This document shows, in pieces, positions 27,006-36,040 of a stretch of 64,000 bases of DNA. The first letter of the stretch is position 1. The number at the start of each line of letters is the position of its first letter. Source of the DNA: Promicromonospora iranensis (GTDB lineage Bacteria; Actinomycetota; Actinomycetes; Actinomycetales; Cellulomonadaceae); contig NZ_JAJQQP010000010.1 of assembly GCF_028994805.1 (NCBI RefSeq), positions 236,248-300,247 of the forward strand, written 5' to 3'. The notes beneath the pieces were generated by a model that had not been told where the DNA came from, did not search any database, and saw nothing but the letters and a program-made list of their open reading frames with translations. The translations under genes were made by a program, and so were the position numbers.

Positions 27006-28676
27006 TCAGGCAGAGGTCTCCGTCCGACGGGTGGCGGCGGGGTACCTGATGTTCTCGACCATCTCCTGGATCTCGTGCGACGGAGGCTTGGTCGCCAGCG
27101 ACACGATGACCGTGACCACCAGGTTCACGACTGCGCCGACGGCACCGATGCCCTCGGGGCTGATGCCCATGATGTGGTCGTTGGCCGCCGTGCCGAACAC
27201 CGGGAGCGTGTAGATCATGTACGTCGCGGTGAAGACGAGGCCTGCGAGCATGCCGGAGACGGCGCCCGCCGCGCTGGCCCTCTTCCAGAAGATCCCCAGC
27301 AGCAGGATCGGGAAGAAGGTGGACGCGGCGAGCCCGAAGGCGAAGGCGACCACCTGGGCCACGAACGCCGGCGGGTTGATGCCGAAGTAGATGGCGACCA
27401 GCACCGCGATCCCCATCGCGATCCGGCTGACCAGGAGACGACGGCTCTCCGACGCGTTGTGGTCCACGTACCGGAAGTACAGGTCGTGGGACGCCGACGA
27501 CGAGATGACCAGCAGCAGGCCGGCCGCCGTCGACATGGCGGCCGCGAGGCCACCCGCCGCGACGAGCCCGACGATCGGTGCCGGGAGGCCCGCGATCTCC
27601 GGGCTGGCGAGCACGAGGATGTCGTTGTTGATGATCAGGTCGGCGCCGGAGGTCGGGTCGTTGCTGACCGTGCCGATCGTCTCGACCCCGTCACCCACGG
27701 TGACCAGGCCCGTCATCATCCAGTTCTGCACCCAGGACGGCAAGGCGTCCACCGCCGCGCCCTGCACACCCTGGAGCAGGTTGAGCTTGGTGAACGCACC
27801 CACGGCCGGGGCGGTCGTGTAGAGCAGGCCGATGAAGACCAGCGCCCACAGGGCCGAGTAGCGCGCCCCGCGAACGGTCTTGGTGGTGTAGAAGCGGATG
27901 ATCACGTGCGGCAGACCGGCGGTGCCGATCATGAGCGACAGGGTCACCAGGAAGACGTCGAGCTGCGGTCGCGCGGTGAACGCCTCGGTGTAGGCCGGCA
28001 TCCCGAACTCGGCGCTGATCTGGTTCAACTCGGCGAGGATCTCGCCGAACGAGATCTGCGGCACCGGGAAGCCGGTCATCGTGTGCGCCACGGCCCAGGC
28101 CGGGATCAGGTAGGCGACGATCATCACCGTGTACTGGGCCACCTGGGTCCAGGTGATGCCCTTCATGCCGCCGAACACGGCGTACGCGAAGATGACGGCC
28201 GCCGCGATGGCGACGCCCGCCCCCTGCTCCACCTGGAGGAACCGGGAGAACACGATGCCGCCACCGGCCATCTGCCCCACCACGTAGGTGAAGGAGACGA
28301 TGATGGCCACGAGGGCGGACACCGACCGCACGGTCTCGGAGAACCGGTCACCGACGAACTCGGGGACCGTGAACTTGCCCCACTTGCGCAGGTACGGCGC
28401 GAGCAGGAGCGCCAGCAGCACGTAGCCGCCCGTCCAGCCCATCAGGTAGATGGAGCCGTCCGACCCGAGGAAGGCGATGAGCCCCGCCATCGAGATGAAG
28501 GACGCCGCGGACATCCAGTCCGCGGCGACGGCCGCACCGTTGGCGACGGCGGGGATGTTCTGCTCGGCGACGAAGAAGCCCTTGGTCTCCTTCACCCGGC
28601 TGCGCCAGGCGATGCCGATGTACAGCGCGAACGTCACCGCGACGAAGACGAGCGCCCAGGTCTGGATGTCACTCAT
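27006..28676 (-). CDS. Cation/acetate symporter (SSS family)
   Basis: A 556-residue sodium/solute symporter with about 13 helices, of the ActP/MctC monocarboxylate branch. Markers are FFVAEQNIPAVANGAAVAADWMSAASFISMAG, GGYVLLALLLAPYLRKWGKFTVPEFVGDRF, FGGMKGITWTQVAQY and GTAGLPHVIIRFYTT. It likely takes up acetate, perhaps pyruvate or propionate. The ATG overlaps the stop of the DUF485 gene as ATGA, so the two are coupled. A CRP/GlxR-like site lies upstream of the pair. Confidence 0.93.
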   Translation of the reverse strand: MSDIQTWALVFVAVTFALYIGIAWRSRVKETKGFFVAEQNIPAVANGAAVAADWMSAASFISMAGLIAFLGSDGSIYLMGWTGGYVLLALLLAPYLRKWGKFTVPEFVGDRFSETVRSVSALVAIIVSFTYVVGQMAGGGIVFSRFLQVEQGAGVAIAAAVIFAYAVFGGMKGITWTQVAQYTVMIVAYLIPAWAVAHTMTGFPVPQISFGEILAELNQISAEFGMPAYTEAFTARPQLDVFLVTLSLMIGTAGLPHVIIRFYTTKTVRGARYSALWALVFIGLLYTTAPAVGAFTKLNLLQGVQGAAVDALPSWVQNWMMTGLVTVGDGVETIGTVSNDPTSGADLIINNDILVLASPEIAGLPAPIVGLVAAGGLAAAMSTAAGLLLVISSSASHDLYFRYVDHNASESRRLLVSRIAMGIAVLVAIYFGINPPAFVAQVVAFAFGLAASTFFPILLLGIFWKRASAAGAVSGMLAGLVFTATYMIYTLPVFGTAANDHIMGISPEGIGAVGAVVNLVVTVIVSLATKPPSHEIQEMVENIRYPAATRRTETSA

Positions 28677-29017
28677 GACCGGCTCCCGTCGTCGTTGCGC
28701 TCGCTGACGCCGTACTCGTCGTCAAGCCTGTCCATGCGCAGGGCGTAGATGAGGATCAGCAGGATGAACGTGTAGATCGAGCCCTGCTGCGCGAACCAGA
28801 ACCCCAGGGGGAAGCCGCCGATCACGATCTCGTTGAGCTGCTCGACGAACAGGATTCCTGCGCCGAACGAGACCGCGAACCAGACGATCAGCAGAGCCAC
28901 CATCAGGCGGAGGTTCTTCTTCCAGTACTCCTTGCGCCAGCCGTTCCCCGGCAGCGCGGCACCTCCGCCGTCCGACGGCGGTGCACCGCCGGGCGGACTC
29001 GCGTTCGTGTCGGCCAT
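28673..29017 (-). CDS. DUF485 membrane partner of the acetate symporter
   Basis: A 114-residue membrane protein with two helices: LMVALLIVWFAVSFGAGILFVEQL and FWFAQQGSIYTFILLILIYALRMDRLDDEYG. DUF485 genes stand directly before actP-type symporters in many bacteria. A proline/glycine-rich N-terminus precedes the helices. AAAGGAG stands 9 nt before the ATG. Its end overlaps the symporter start by 4 bp. Confidence 0.9.
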   Translation of the reverse strand: MADTNASPPGGAPPSDGGGAALPGNGWRKEYWKKNLRLMVALLIVWFAVSFGAGILFVEQLNEIVIGGFPLGFWFAQQGSIYTFILLILIYALRMDRLDDEYGVSERNDDGSRS

Positions 29018-29087
29018 GTCTCGACGCTCCTTTGCGTGTCGGTGGTGCGGCCCCGGCGGCAGCCCCAGCTGCCTTGCCGGGACGCAC

Positions 29088-29103
29088 TGTGGTGCGGATC
29101 ACA
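29088..29103. promoter_or_regulatory. CRP/GlxR-like binding site
   Basis: TGTGGTGCGGATCACA matches TGTGA-N6-TCACA with one mismatch. It is 71 bp before the DUF485 start in the 318-bp divergent gap between the two symporter loci (29018-29335). Actinobacterial GlxR and enterobacterial CRP bind this pattern and regulate acetate uptake genes. No other strong signal is visible in that gap apart from TACGAT at 29324. Confidence 0.65.
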
Positions 29104-29335
29104 ATGCCCCTGAGCCTGAGCCAAGGGCAGACGCCCCCCGCGACGCAAGGGCCGACCGGTCGGACGGCGGGCGCGACCCCGCGAGCGGTCGTTCCGGGCC
29201 ACGAACGGTTCCGCGCTTCGTGACCCGACCGTTCGAGGCGCGTTCTCGACCGTTCGCGGAACACGACCCGCCGTTCGGCAGAGCGGAGCCCGTCCGGGGG
29301 TCCGTAGACGACCCCGACAGCCCTACGATCGCCTC

Positions 29336-29761
29336 ATGTCCTCGACGTCGAGCACTTCCGGTACCGCCGTGCGCCGCCGCGTGTTCCATCCCGGCAGCCT
29401 GGCGATGGCCATCGGAGGGCTGTGCGTCATGATCGGGTCGGTCCTGCCCTGGATCAGCACGCCGCTGGGACACATCCCGGGCCACGCGAGCTATCTCGGC
29501 TGGGCGACGATGTTCGCCGCTCCCCTCGCCTTCGCCGGCGCCGTCCTGCCGTTCCGGCGGGTGGCGATCGGCCACTGCCTGGTCGTCGCGGCGCCCTGCG
29601 TGCTCGCCGTCGTCTGGAACGTCGTGCGGATGGTGCAGGTCAGCGCGACCACGGACTCCTGGGGCAAGATGTGGCCCGGCATGGGCCTGGTCATGATCGC
29701 CGGTGGAACGGTGATCCTCCTGCGCACCGCCTGGCGCCTGTACCGGACCCCTGACGCCTAG
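29336..29761 (+). CDS. Four-helix membrane protein of unknown function
   Basis: A 141-residue protein with four predicted helices, starting at FHPGSLAMAIGGLCVMIGSVLPWI and ending GMGLVMIAGGTVILLRTAWRLYR. The LPWI and following PLG pattern after helix 1 is common in small actinobacterial membrane proteins. Function unknown. ATG 29336 is leaderless, with TACGAT ending 6 nt upstream. Its stop codon TAG forms part of the -10 of the next gene. Confidence 0.7.
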   Translation: MSSTSSTSGTAVRRRVFHPGSLAMAIGGLCVMIGSVLPWISTPLGHIPGHASYLGWATMFAAPLAFAGAVLPFRRVAIGHCLVVAAPCVLAVVWNVVRMVQVSATTDSWGKMWPGMGLVMIAGGTVILLRTAWRLYRTPDA

Positions 29762-29770
29762 TCTCGTCGT

Positions 29771-30121
29771 ATGGAGCACGACGACGGCGTCGACGAGCAC
29801 GACACCCCGGCCGAGGTCGATGCGACGTTCCGCACGCTCCGGCGCGTCGCCATCACGCACTTCGTGCTGTTCCTCGCCGCGGTGATGGGCGTGCCCGCCC
29901 TGTCGCTCACGCTGGGCTGGTGGTCGGGCGGGCGCCTGGCCGGCGGGATGAGTCCCGGCTTCGCCTGGGCCGCGTTCGGGCTGTACGCGTTCTTCCTGGT
30001 GATCGGCCTCGCGGCCGCCACACTGTCCTCGGCGGTCGAGGCCCGCATGCTCGGCGGCCGGCAGGACGACGAGGACCGCTACGTGGGCGACACGTACCCG
30101 AGCGACGGCGAGGCCCCGTGA
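29771..30121 (+). CDS. Small membrane subunit of the second symporter
   Basis: A 116-residue protein with two helices, ITHFVLFLAAVMGVPALSLTL and FAWAAFGLYAFFLVIGLAAATLSSAV, the same size and layout as the DUF485 partner of the first symporter though with little sequence in common. The ATG is leaderless: TAGTCT (29759-29764), whose TAG is also the stop of the preceding gene, ends 6 nt before it. It overlaps the symporter start as GTGA. Confidence 0.75.
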   Translation: MEHDDGVDEHDTPAEVDATFRTLRRVAITHFVLFLAAVMGVPALSLTLGWWSGGRLAGGMSPGFAWAAFGLYAFFLVIGLAAATLSSAVEARMLGGRQDDEDRYVGDTYPSDGEAP

Positions 30122-31848
30122 CCGCGACGAGCATCGGCACCCTGGTGGCGCTCATCGCCCTGGTGGCCCTCATCACGCTCGTCGTGCGGCCACGGGGCAC
30201 CTCCACCGTGGACTTCTACCTGGCCGGGCAACGGGTCGGCGTCGCGACGAACGCCCTGGCCATCTGCGGGGACTACTTCTCCGCCGCGTCGTTCCTCGGG
30301 GTCGCCGCCGCCGTCTACGTCTCGGGCCTGGACGGCGTCTGGTACGCCGTCGGGTTCGCCGCCGGGTTCGTCCCCGTGCTGCTCTTCGTCGCCGCGCCGC
30401 TGCGCCGGTTCGGCGAGTTCTCCATCCCCGACTTTCTCGGCCGGCGCCTCGCCTCCGAACGCGTGCGCCTGGTCGCCGTCGGCGTGGTGCAGATCGTCAT
30501 CCTGTCCTACCTGGTCCCGCAGGCGGTGGGCAGCGGCATCACCTGGCAGCTCCTGGTCGGGCACGGGCTCCCCGGCCTCTCCGCGTACGCCACGGGAGTG
30601 GTCCTCTCGACGGCGGTCGTGGCGGGGCTCGTCGCGTTCGGCGGCATGCGCGGCACCACCTGGACCCAGGCCATCCAGTTCGTCGTGCTGCTCGGCGCGC
30701 TCGTCTGGCTCGCCGTGGCCGTCGCCGGGTCGGGGTTCCACTACTCCGAGGCCGTCGCGGACCTGTCCGCCGAACCGCTGGCCAACCCCGTGCACGACGA
30801 GTCAGGATGGCACCTGCAGCCCGAGAACAACCAGCTCGACCCGACCGAACCCGCGACGTTCGGGCAGCCCGGTGCCGCCTACGGCCCGCTGGCCCAGTTC
30901 GCCCTCATCCTCACGCTCGTCATGGGCACCGCAGGCCTGCCCCACGTGATGAACCGGTACTTCACCAGCCCCACGGGCACCGCCGCCCGCATGACGACCG
31001 TGTGGGTGCTCGGACTGGCCGGGCTGTTCTACGCGCTCGCCGTCATGCTCGGCACCGCCGCCCGCCAGCAGATCGCGGCAGCCGTCGAGCACCATCCCTG
31101 GCTCGAGGAGCTCACCGTCGACGGCGTGCTGCGGGTGCCCGAGCACGCCCTGCCCGTGCTCGGCCGGATCTACGGCGGCGACTCCGGGCTCGCCGTCGTC
31201 GCGGCCGGCGCGCTGGTCGCCGTCATGTCCACGATCGCGGGTCTCCTGCTCGCCGCCGCCGCGTCCTGGGGCCACGACGTCTACGAACGGCACATCAACC
31301 CGCGTGCCACCCAGAGCCAGGCGGTGTGGGCGGGGCGGGCGAGCACCGCGGTGGTCGCGCTCGCAGCGGGCGGCCTGGCCATCGCCATGCAGCCGGCGGA
31401 GATCACCCCGGCCGTGCCGTCCATCGTGGCGGCGATGGTGACCTGGGCGTTCGCCATCGCGGGCTCGGCGCTCACCCCGGTCTTCGTCCTCGCGATCTGG
31501 TGGCGCGGTACGACGGCGGCGGGCGCCATCGCCGGCATGGTCGTCGGTGGCCTGGTGTCGGTGACGATGTTCGTGGTGGGCGCCCTGCCGATCGGGCCGG
31601 GGCTCGGCGAGATGCTGATGACCCCGACCCTCGTGGCGGCGCCGCTGGCCGCCCTGGTGACCTGGTTCGTCTCCCGGGCGACGACGCCCCCGGACGACGT
31701 CGAACGGCAGTGGCTGGTGCTGCACGGCACGGCCGCCGACCGGCACGCCGAACGTCTGGCGCGCCTCACCATCGCGAGCCTGGGGCCGAAGTCGCGCCGG
31801 GCCGCGCGGTCGGCCCGGGACGAGGGGGAACATGATGCGGACGGGTAG
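30118..31848 (+). CDS. Second SSS-family monocarboxylate symporter
   Basis: A 576-residue symporter paralogous to the one at 27006-28676. It carries FYLAGQRVGVATNALAICGDYFSAASFLG, RRFGEFSIPDFLGRRL, FGGMRGTTWTQAIQF and GTAGLPHVMNRYF. The C-terminus extends into a soluble tail of about 60 residues (EHDADG at the end). GTG 30118 overlaps the previous stop; its own end overlaps the histidine kinase by 17 bp. Coupling to a sensor system suggests uptake of a sensed acid such as acetate or pyruvate. Confidence 0.92.
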   Translation: MTATSIGTLVALIALVALITLVVRPRGTSTVDFYLAGQRVGVATNALAICGDYFSAASFLGVAAAVYVSGLDGVWYAVGFAAGFVPVLLFVAAPLRRFGEFSIPDFLGRRLASERVRLVAVGVVQIVILSYLVPQAVGSGITWQLLVGHGLPGLSAYATGVVLSTAVVAGLVAFGGMRGTTWTQAIQFVVLLGALVWLAVAVAGSGFHYSEAVADLSAEPLANPVHDESGWHLQPENNQLDPTEPATFGQPGAAYGPLAQFALILTLVMGTAGLPHVMNRYFTSPTGTAARMTTVWVLGLAGLFYALAVMLGTAARQQIAAAVEHHPWLEELTVDGVLRVPEHALPVLGRIYGGDSGLAVVAAGALVAVMSTIAGLLLAAAASWGHDVYERHINPRATQSQAVWAGRASTAVVALAAGGLAIAMQPAEITPAVPSIVAAMVTWAFAIAGSALTPVFVLAIWWRGTTAAGAIAGMVVGGLVSVTMFVVGALPIGPGLGEMLMTPTLVAAPLAALVTWFVSRATTPPDDVERQWLVLHGTAADRHAERLARLTIASLGPKSRRAARSARDEGEHDADG

Positions 31849-33163
31849 CGCACTGCTGGCCGCGACGATCGCCGTCACGTGGGCGGTGGTGTACCTGGTG
31901 ACCCAGGTGTTCGTGTCGCCGCCGCTCGGCGTCGGGACCACCGTGGCGGCGGGCGCCGTGGCGTCCGTGCTCCTCGTGCTCGGCTACCCCTCCGCGCTGC
32001 GGGGTCCGCGCGCGGCCACGACACTGCGGCGCGGGCGTGAGGGGCGCGGCGTCGAGCGCTCCCGCCGTCGGATCGTGGCCGGCGGACACCGTATGCCGCT
32101 CCGGTCCGGGCTGACCGCCGACGCCGCCCGCCGCACCGCGGAGCTGCTGCGCCCGCTGCTCGGCGGGGACGCGGTGGTGATCACCGACCGGGAGCTGAAC
32201 CTGGCCTTCGTCGGTCCCGGCGTCGACCATCACACGGCGGGCGGTCCGGTGCGGGCCGCCATCGTACGGAGCGCCATCGCCAAGGGGCGCACCGTGGTGT
32301 CCCGCCGCGCGTCGAGCATGGGCTGCGACGACCCGGACTGTCCCCTGCGCAGCGCCGTCGTCGTGCCGCTGGTCGTGGGGACACGCGTGGTGGGCACCAT
32401 CGGCGTGTTCCGGACGCACGACCAGCCCGCACCGCGTGTCCAGGTCGAGGACATGGCGAGCATCCTGTCGCTGCACCTGGAGCTGGCCGAGGCGGACCGC
32501 GAGCGCAAGCTGGCCTCGGACGCCCGGCTGGACGCCCTGCGCGCGCAGATCAACCCGCACTTCCTGTTCAACGTCCTGAACACGATCGCCTCGAAGTCGC
32601 GGACCGATCCGGACGAGGCCCGGCAGCTGCTGCTGCGCCTGTCGGACTTCTTCCGGTACGCCGTGCGGCAGGAGGGTCAGCTCGCGGAGTTCGCGCAGGA
32701 GTACTTCTTCGTGCGCACCTACCTGTCGCTGGAGCAGGCCCGGTTCGGGGACCGGCTGCGGGTGCGGTACGACATCGACCCGCAGGTCCTCACCGCGCAC
32801 GTGCCGGTGCTCGTCATCCAGCCCCTGGTCGAGAACGCCGTGAAGCACGGCCTGGCGGACAAGGTGGCGGGCGGGACGGTCACCCTGAAGGCCCGCGTGG
32901 ACCCCCTGACGCGCACGACGTCGATCCGCGTGACCGACGACGGCGTCGGCATGACCGCCGACGTGCTCGACACGCTGGGCGCCGGAGGCGGCGCAGACCG
33001 GGGCGGTGAGGGCGCTCCGAACGAGGGGGGTGCGCGCGGCGGCATCGGTCTGCAGAACATCTCGGAGCGCCTCACGACGCTGTTCGGCGAACGGTTCAGC
33101 CTGGACATCCAGTCGACGGCGGGTGCGGGCACGGTGGTGGAGGTGCGCGTCCCGCTACGCTGA
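31832..33163 (+). CDS. LytS-type sensor histidine kinase
   Basis: A 443-residue kinase. One or two N-terminal helices (ALLAATIAVTWAVVYLVTQVFV) precede a GAF-like domain with SMGCDDPDCPLRSAVVVPLVV. The His_kinase block LRAQINPHFLFNVLNTIASKS has the phosphorylated histidine, and the ATP-binding domain shows VIQPLVENAVKHGL and DDGVGM. This is the LytS/BtsS/YpdA class. GAGGGGGAAC lies before the ATG, inside the symporter gene. The gene is followed 4 bp later by its response regulator. The ligand is not readable; related systems of this class sense pyruvate. Confidence 0.92.
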   Translation: MMRTGSALLAATIAVTWAVVYLVTQVFVSPPLGVGTTVAAGAVASVLLVLGYPSALRGPRAATTLRRGREGRGVERSRRRIVAGGHRMPLRSGLTADAARRTAELLRPLLGGDAVVITDRELNLAFVGPGVDHHTAGGPVRAAIVRSAIAKGRTVVSRRASSMGCDDPDCPLRSAVVVPLVVGTRVVGTIGVFRTHDQPAPRVQVEDMASILSLHLELAEADRERKLASDARLDALRAQINPHFLFNVLNTIASKSRTDPDEARQLLLRLSDFFRYAVRQEGQLAEFAQEYFFVRTYLSLEQARFGDRLRVRYDIDPQVLTAHVPVLVIQPLVENAVKHGLADKVAGGTVTLKARVDPLTRTTSIRVTDDGVGMTADVLDTLGAGGGADRGGEGAPNEGGARGGIGLQNISERLTTLFGERFSLDIQSTAGAGTVVEVRVPLR

Positions 33164-33167
33164 CCGC

Positions 33168-33983
33168 ATGCGCCCCCGCGCCCTGATCGTCGACGACGAG
33201 GCACCGGCCCGTGCCGAGCTGCGCTACCTGCTGGAGGAGCTCGGACAGGTCCAGGTGGTGGGTGAGGCCGCGAACGGTGAGGAAGCACTCCTCCTCCTGC
33301 GGTCGCTCCCCTACGACCTGGTGCTGCTGGACATCCGGATGCCCGGCGGCAGCGGCCTGGAGGTGGCGGGCGCGCTGCGCGACCTGCCGCACCCGCCCCA
33401 GGTCATCTTCACCACCGCCTACCCCGACCACGCGGTCGAGGCCTTCGACCTCGCGGCGGCGGACTATCTGGTCAAGCCGTTCGACGCCGCGCGCCTGAGC
33501 CGCGCGGTCGAGCGTGCGCTGGAGCACGCCGGCACCGACGACGCGCAGTCCAGCCCGGCGGGTACGGGCGGCCCTGCCGGTGCGGGGTCGGCGAGCTCGT
33601 CGAACGGGGGTCCGGCCGGACGGCGGGGCGACGACGCGGCGAAGCCGGAGCCGCTCGCGCGGGTGCCGGTGCAGCGCGACGGCCGCACGATGCTGGTCGA
33701 CCAGTCGGCGATCGTCTACGCGAGCGCCGCGCGCGGCTACTCCTATCTCAAGCTGGCCGACGAGCGGCTGCTGGTCACGTTCTCGCTGAACGAGCTGGAG
33801 CGGCGGCTGCACGGGCACTTCTTCCGGTCGCACCGTTCGTACCTGGTGAACCTGAACCACGTGCGCGAGCTGGTCCCGGACTTCAAGGGTGCTCTGGTGC
33901 TGGTCATGAACGACCGGCAGCGCAGCCGGGTCGAGGTGTCGCGGCGACAGGCACGGGAGCTGCGGCGCCGGCTGGGCGTCTGA
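33168..33983 (+). CDS. LytTR-type response regulator
   Basis: A 271-residue regulator. The receiver begins RALIVDDEAPARAELRYLL with the phospho-acceptor Asp in LVLLDIRMPGGSGLEVAG; the conserved lysine is in YLVKPF. A glycine/alanine-rich linker of about 50 residues leads to a LytTR DNA-binding domain (RTMLVDQSAIVYASAARGYSYLKL through FFRSHRSYLVNLNHV). The start is ATG 33168, immediately after the kinase stop. It is predicted to control the symporter operon, the DUF485 pair, or both. Confidence 0.93.
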   Translation: MRPRALIVDDEAPARAELRYLLEELGQVQVVGEAANGEEALLLLRSLPYDLVLLDIRMPGGSGLEVAGALRDLPHPPQVIFTTAYPDHAVEAFDLAAADYLVKPFDAARLSRAVERALEHAGTDDAQSSPAGTGGPAGAGSASSSNGGPAGRRGDDAAKPEPLARVPVQRDGRTMLVDQSAIVYASAARGYSYLKLADERLLVTFSLNELERRLHGHFFRSHRSYLVNLNHVRELVPDFKGALVLVMNDRQRSRVEVSRRQARELRRRLGV

Positions 33984-34074
33984 CCCCTGCCAGGGCCGTG
34001 CACTTTCCTTGACGCGCAGATGCCGCCTCAGGGGATGCTCCCCGCCCTGGCCAGATGATGCCTAGGATGCGCTG

Positions 34075-34464
34075 GTGAGTACTGCCCGAACCCCGGTCTG
34101 GCCGGCCGTCGCGGCCGACGCCGTCTGCGTGCTCGTCTTCGCGGTCACCGGCATCGCGTCGCACGACGAGTCGATGATGACGGCGCTCGGCCGCGTGGTG
34201 TGGCCGTTCGCCCTGGCCGCCGCGCTGGGCTGGGCCGTCACCCGCGCCTGGCACGACCCCGCCCGCATCTGGCCGACGGGTGTGCTGATCTGGTTCGTGA
34301 CCGTGGCCGGCGGCCTGGCGCTGCGCGGTGTCTCCGGCCAGGGCCTGGCCTGGACGTTCGCGCTGGTCACGACACTCTTCCTGGCGATCACCATGCTCGG
34401 CTGGCGCGCCCTGGTCGCCGCGCTCCGGCGGGGACAGGCGGCACGGAGCGGGACGGACGGCTGA
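34075..34464 (+). CDS. DUF3054 membrane protein
   Basis: A 129-residue protein with four helices and the DUF3054 pattern: ADAVCVLVFAVTGIASHDE, WPFALAAALGWAVTRAWHDP and WFVTVAGGLALRG. Function is unknown. GTG 34075 is leaderless: TAGGAT ends 6 nt upstream. It is followed by the large hairpin at 34533-34574. Confidence 0.82.
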   Translation: MSTARTPVWPAVAADAVCVLVFAVTGIASHDESMMTALGRVVWPFALAAALGWAVTRAWHDPARIWPTGVLIWFVTVAGGLALRGVSGQGLAWTFALVTTLFLAITMLGWRALVAALRRGQAARSGTDG

Positions 34465-34506
34465 CCGAGGCCGACACGGCGTCGGGCGCCAGTGCGGGGG
34501 TGCGAT

Positions 34507-34605
34507 GGACCGAAGTGAGCGAGATCGGTCGGTTGCCATGAGATCGGTCGGTTGATTGACCGATCTCATGGCAAGGGACCGAAGTCAGCGACGTCGGTCC
34601 GTTGC
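34507..34605. repeat. Pair of 30-bp direct repeats around a hairpin
   Basis: GGACCGAAGT at 34507 and at 34576 begin two 30-bp direct repeats that match at 26 positions. The hairpin 34533-34574 lies between and partly inside the first copy. No protein is encoded here. The nested design is not typical of a plain terminator. Confidence 0.7.
34533..34574. terminator. 17-bp hairpin between convergent genes
   Basis: TTGCCATGAGATCGGTC (34533-34549) pairs perfectly with 34558-34574 across an 8-nt loop. It sits between the ends of the DUF3054 gene and rdgB, so a bidirectional terminator is the simplest reading. Its stem is less GC-rich than other terminators here. Confidence 0.7.
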
Positions 34606-34623
34606 ACGGCCAAGACCAGAGGC

Positions 34624-35271
34624 TCAGCGCGCGCCCAGCACCTCGAGGATCGCCGGGGCCAGGGCGCGGAACGCCTTGCCCCGGTGCGAGATCGCGTTCT
34701 TCTCCTCCGGGTCCAGCTCCGCCGCGGTCCGACGGCGACCGCCGTCCGCGCCGTCGGCCTCCGGCGCCTCGTCCGGGACCAGGATCGGGTCGTAGCCGAA
34801 CCCGTTGGCGCCCCGCGGCTCGGTCTCCAGCACGCCCCGCATCTCACCGAGGCGGACCTCCTCGCGGCCGTCGGGCGTGACCAGGGCCGCGGCGCACACG
34901 AACCCCGCCTGGCGGTGCTCGGGACGCACGTCGCCCAGCTGACCGAGCAGCAGCTCGAGGTTGGCCTGGTCGTCCCCGTGCTTCCCGGCCCAGCGCGCCG
35001 AGAAGATGCCGGGCGCACCGCCCAGCACGTCCACGGCCAGCCCGGAGTCGTCGGCGACGGCGGGCAGCCCGGTCGCCGCGCACACCGCCCGCGCCTTGAT
35101 GAGCGCGTTCTCGGCGAACGTCACGCCGTCCTCGACCGGCTCCGGAGCGCCGACCTCGCCGGACGTGACCAGGCCGCCGTCAGGCAGGTCGAGGCCGGAC
35201 GCCGCGAGGATCGCGCGCAGCTCACCGACCTTCTTGGTGTTGTGCGTCGCGAGGACGATCCGGGGCGTCAC
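34624..35271 (-). CDS. rdgB: Non-canonical purine NTP pyrophosphatase (RdgB/HAM1)
   Basis: A 215-residue RdgB/HAM1 protein that hydrolyses ITP, dITP and XTP to keep them out of nucleic acids. It shows [59 protein letters not shown] and [14 protein letters not shown] 20-residue arginine/glycine insertion (about 170-190) follows the GYDP motif. GTG 35271 overlaps the rph stop as GTGA. It is the last gene of the murI-MBL-rph-rdgB unit. Confidence 0.95.
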   Translation of the reverse strand: MTPRIVLATHNTKKVGELRAILAASGLDLPDGGLVTSGEVGAPEPVEDGVTFAENALIKARAVCAATGLPAVADDSGLAVDVLGGAPGIFSARWAGKHGDDQANLELLLGQLGDVRPEHRQAGFVCAAALVTPDGREEVRLGEMRGVLETEPRGANGFGYDPILVPDEAPEADGADGGRRRTAAELDPEEKNAISHRGKAFRALAPAILEVLGAR

Positions 35272-36023
35272 GCGAGCTCCTGCGCGAGCGCTTCCTGCTG
35301 GATCTTGGCGAGCTCGCCGGTGCCGCCGACGGCCAGGTCGAGCAGCGAGTCCAGCTCGGCCCGGTCGAACGGCGCGTGCTCGGCGGTGCCCTGCACCTCG
35401 ATGAACGTGCCGGATCCCGTGACCACCACGTTCATGTCGGTCTCCGCGCGGACGTCCTCGACGTACGGCAGGTCGAGCATCGGCGTGCCGTCGATGATGC
35501 CGACGGACACCGCGGAGACCGAGTCGGACAGCACCTGCTTGCCACCCTTGACGTGCCCGTGCCGCCGGCCCCACGCGATCGCGTCGACGAGGGCCACGTA
35601 GGCCCCGGTGATCGCGGCGGTCCGGGTGCCGCCGTCGGCCTGGAGCACGTCGCAGTCCAGCACGATCGAGTTCTCGCCGAGCGCGCTCATGTCGACGACC
35701 GCGCGCAGCGACCGGCCGATGAGGCGCGAGATCTCGTGGGTACGGCCGCCGATCTTGCCCTTGACGGACTCCCGTGCGCTGCGCTCGTTGGTGGCGCGCG
35801 GCAGCATCGCGTACTCGGCGGTGACCCAGCCCTCGCCCGAGCCCTTGCGCCAGCGCGGCACACCCTCGGTGAACGAGGCGACGCACAGCACACGGGTCCG
35901 CCCGAACTCCACGAGCACCGACCCCTCGGCCTCGTCGAGCCATCCCCGGGTGATCTTCACGGGGCGGAGCTGGTCGGTGGCGCGGCCGTCGGCGCGGACG
36001 ATGCTGTCGGTGCTGGAGGTCAT
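35268..36023 (-). CDS. rph: Ribonuclease PH
   Basis: A 251-residue RNase PH, the phosphorolytic 3' exonuclease that trims tRNA. Family motifs: [57 protein letters not shown] and [23 protein letters not shown]. The ATG has no Shine-Dalgarno; TAGGCT ends 6 nt upstream, so an internal leaderless transcript is likely in addition to read-through from the upstream MBL gene 17 bp away. Confidence 0.96.
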   Translation of the reverse strand: MTSSTDSIVRADGRATDQLRPVKITRGWLDEAEGSVLVEFGRTRVLCVASFTEGVPRWRKGSGEGWVTAEYAMLPRATNERSARESVKGKIGGRTHEISRLIGRSLRAVVDMSALGENSIVLDCDVLQADGGTRTAAITGAYVALVDAIAWGRRHGHVKGGKQVLSDSVSAVSVGIIDGTPMLDLPYVEDVRAETDMNVVVTGSGTFIEVQGTAEHAPFDRAELDSLLDLAVGGTGELAKIQQEALAQELA

Positions 36024-36040
36024 GCGCCAAGCCTAGGCCG

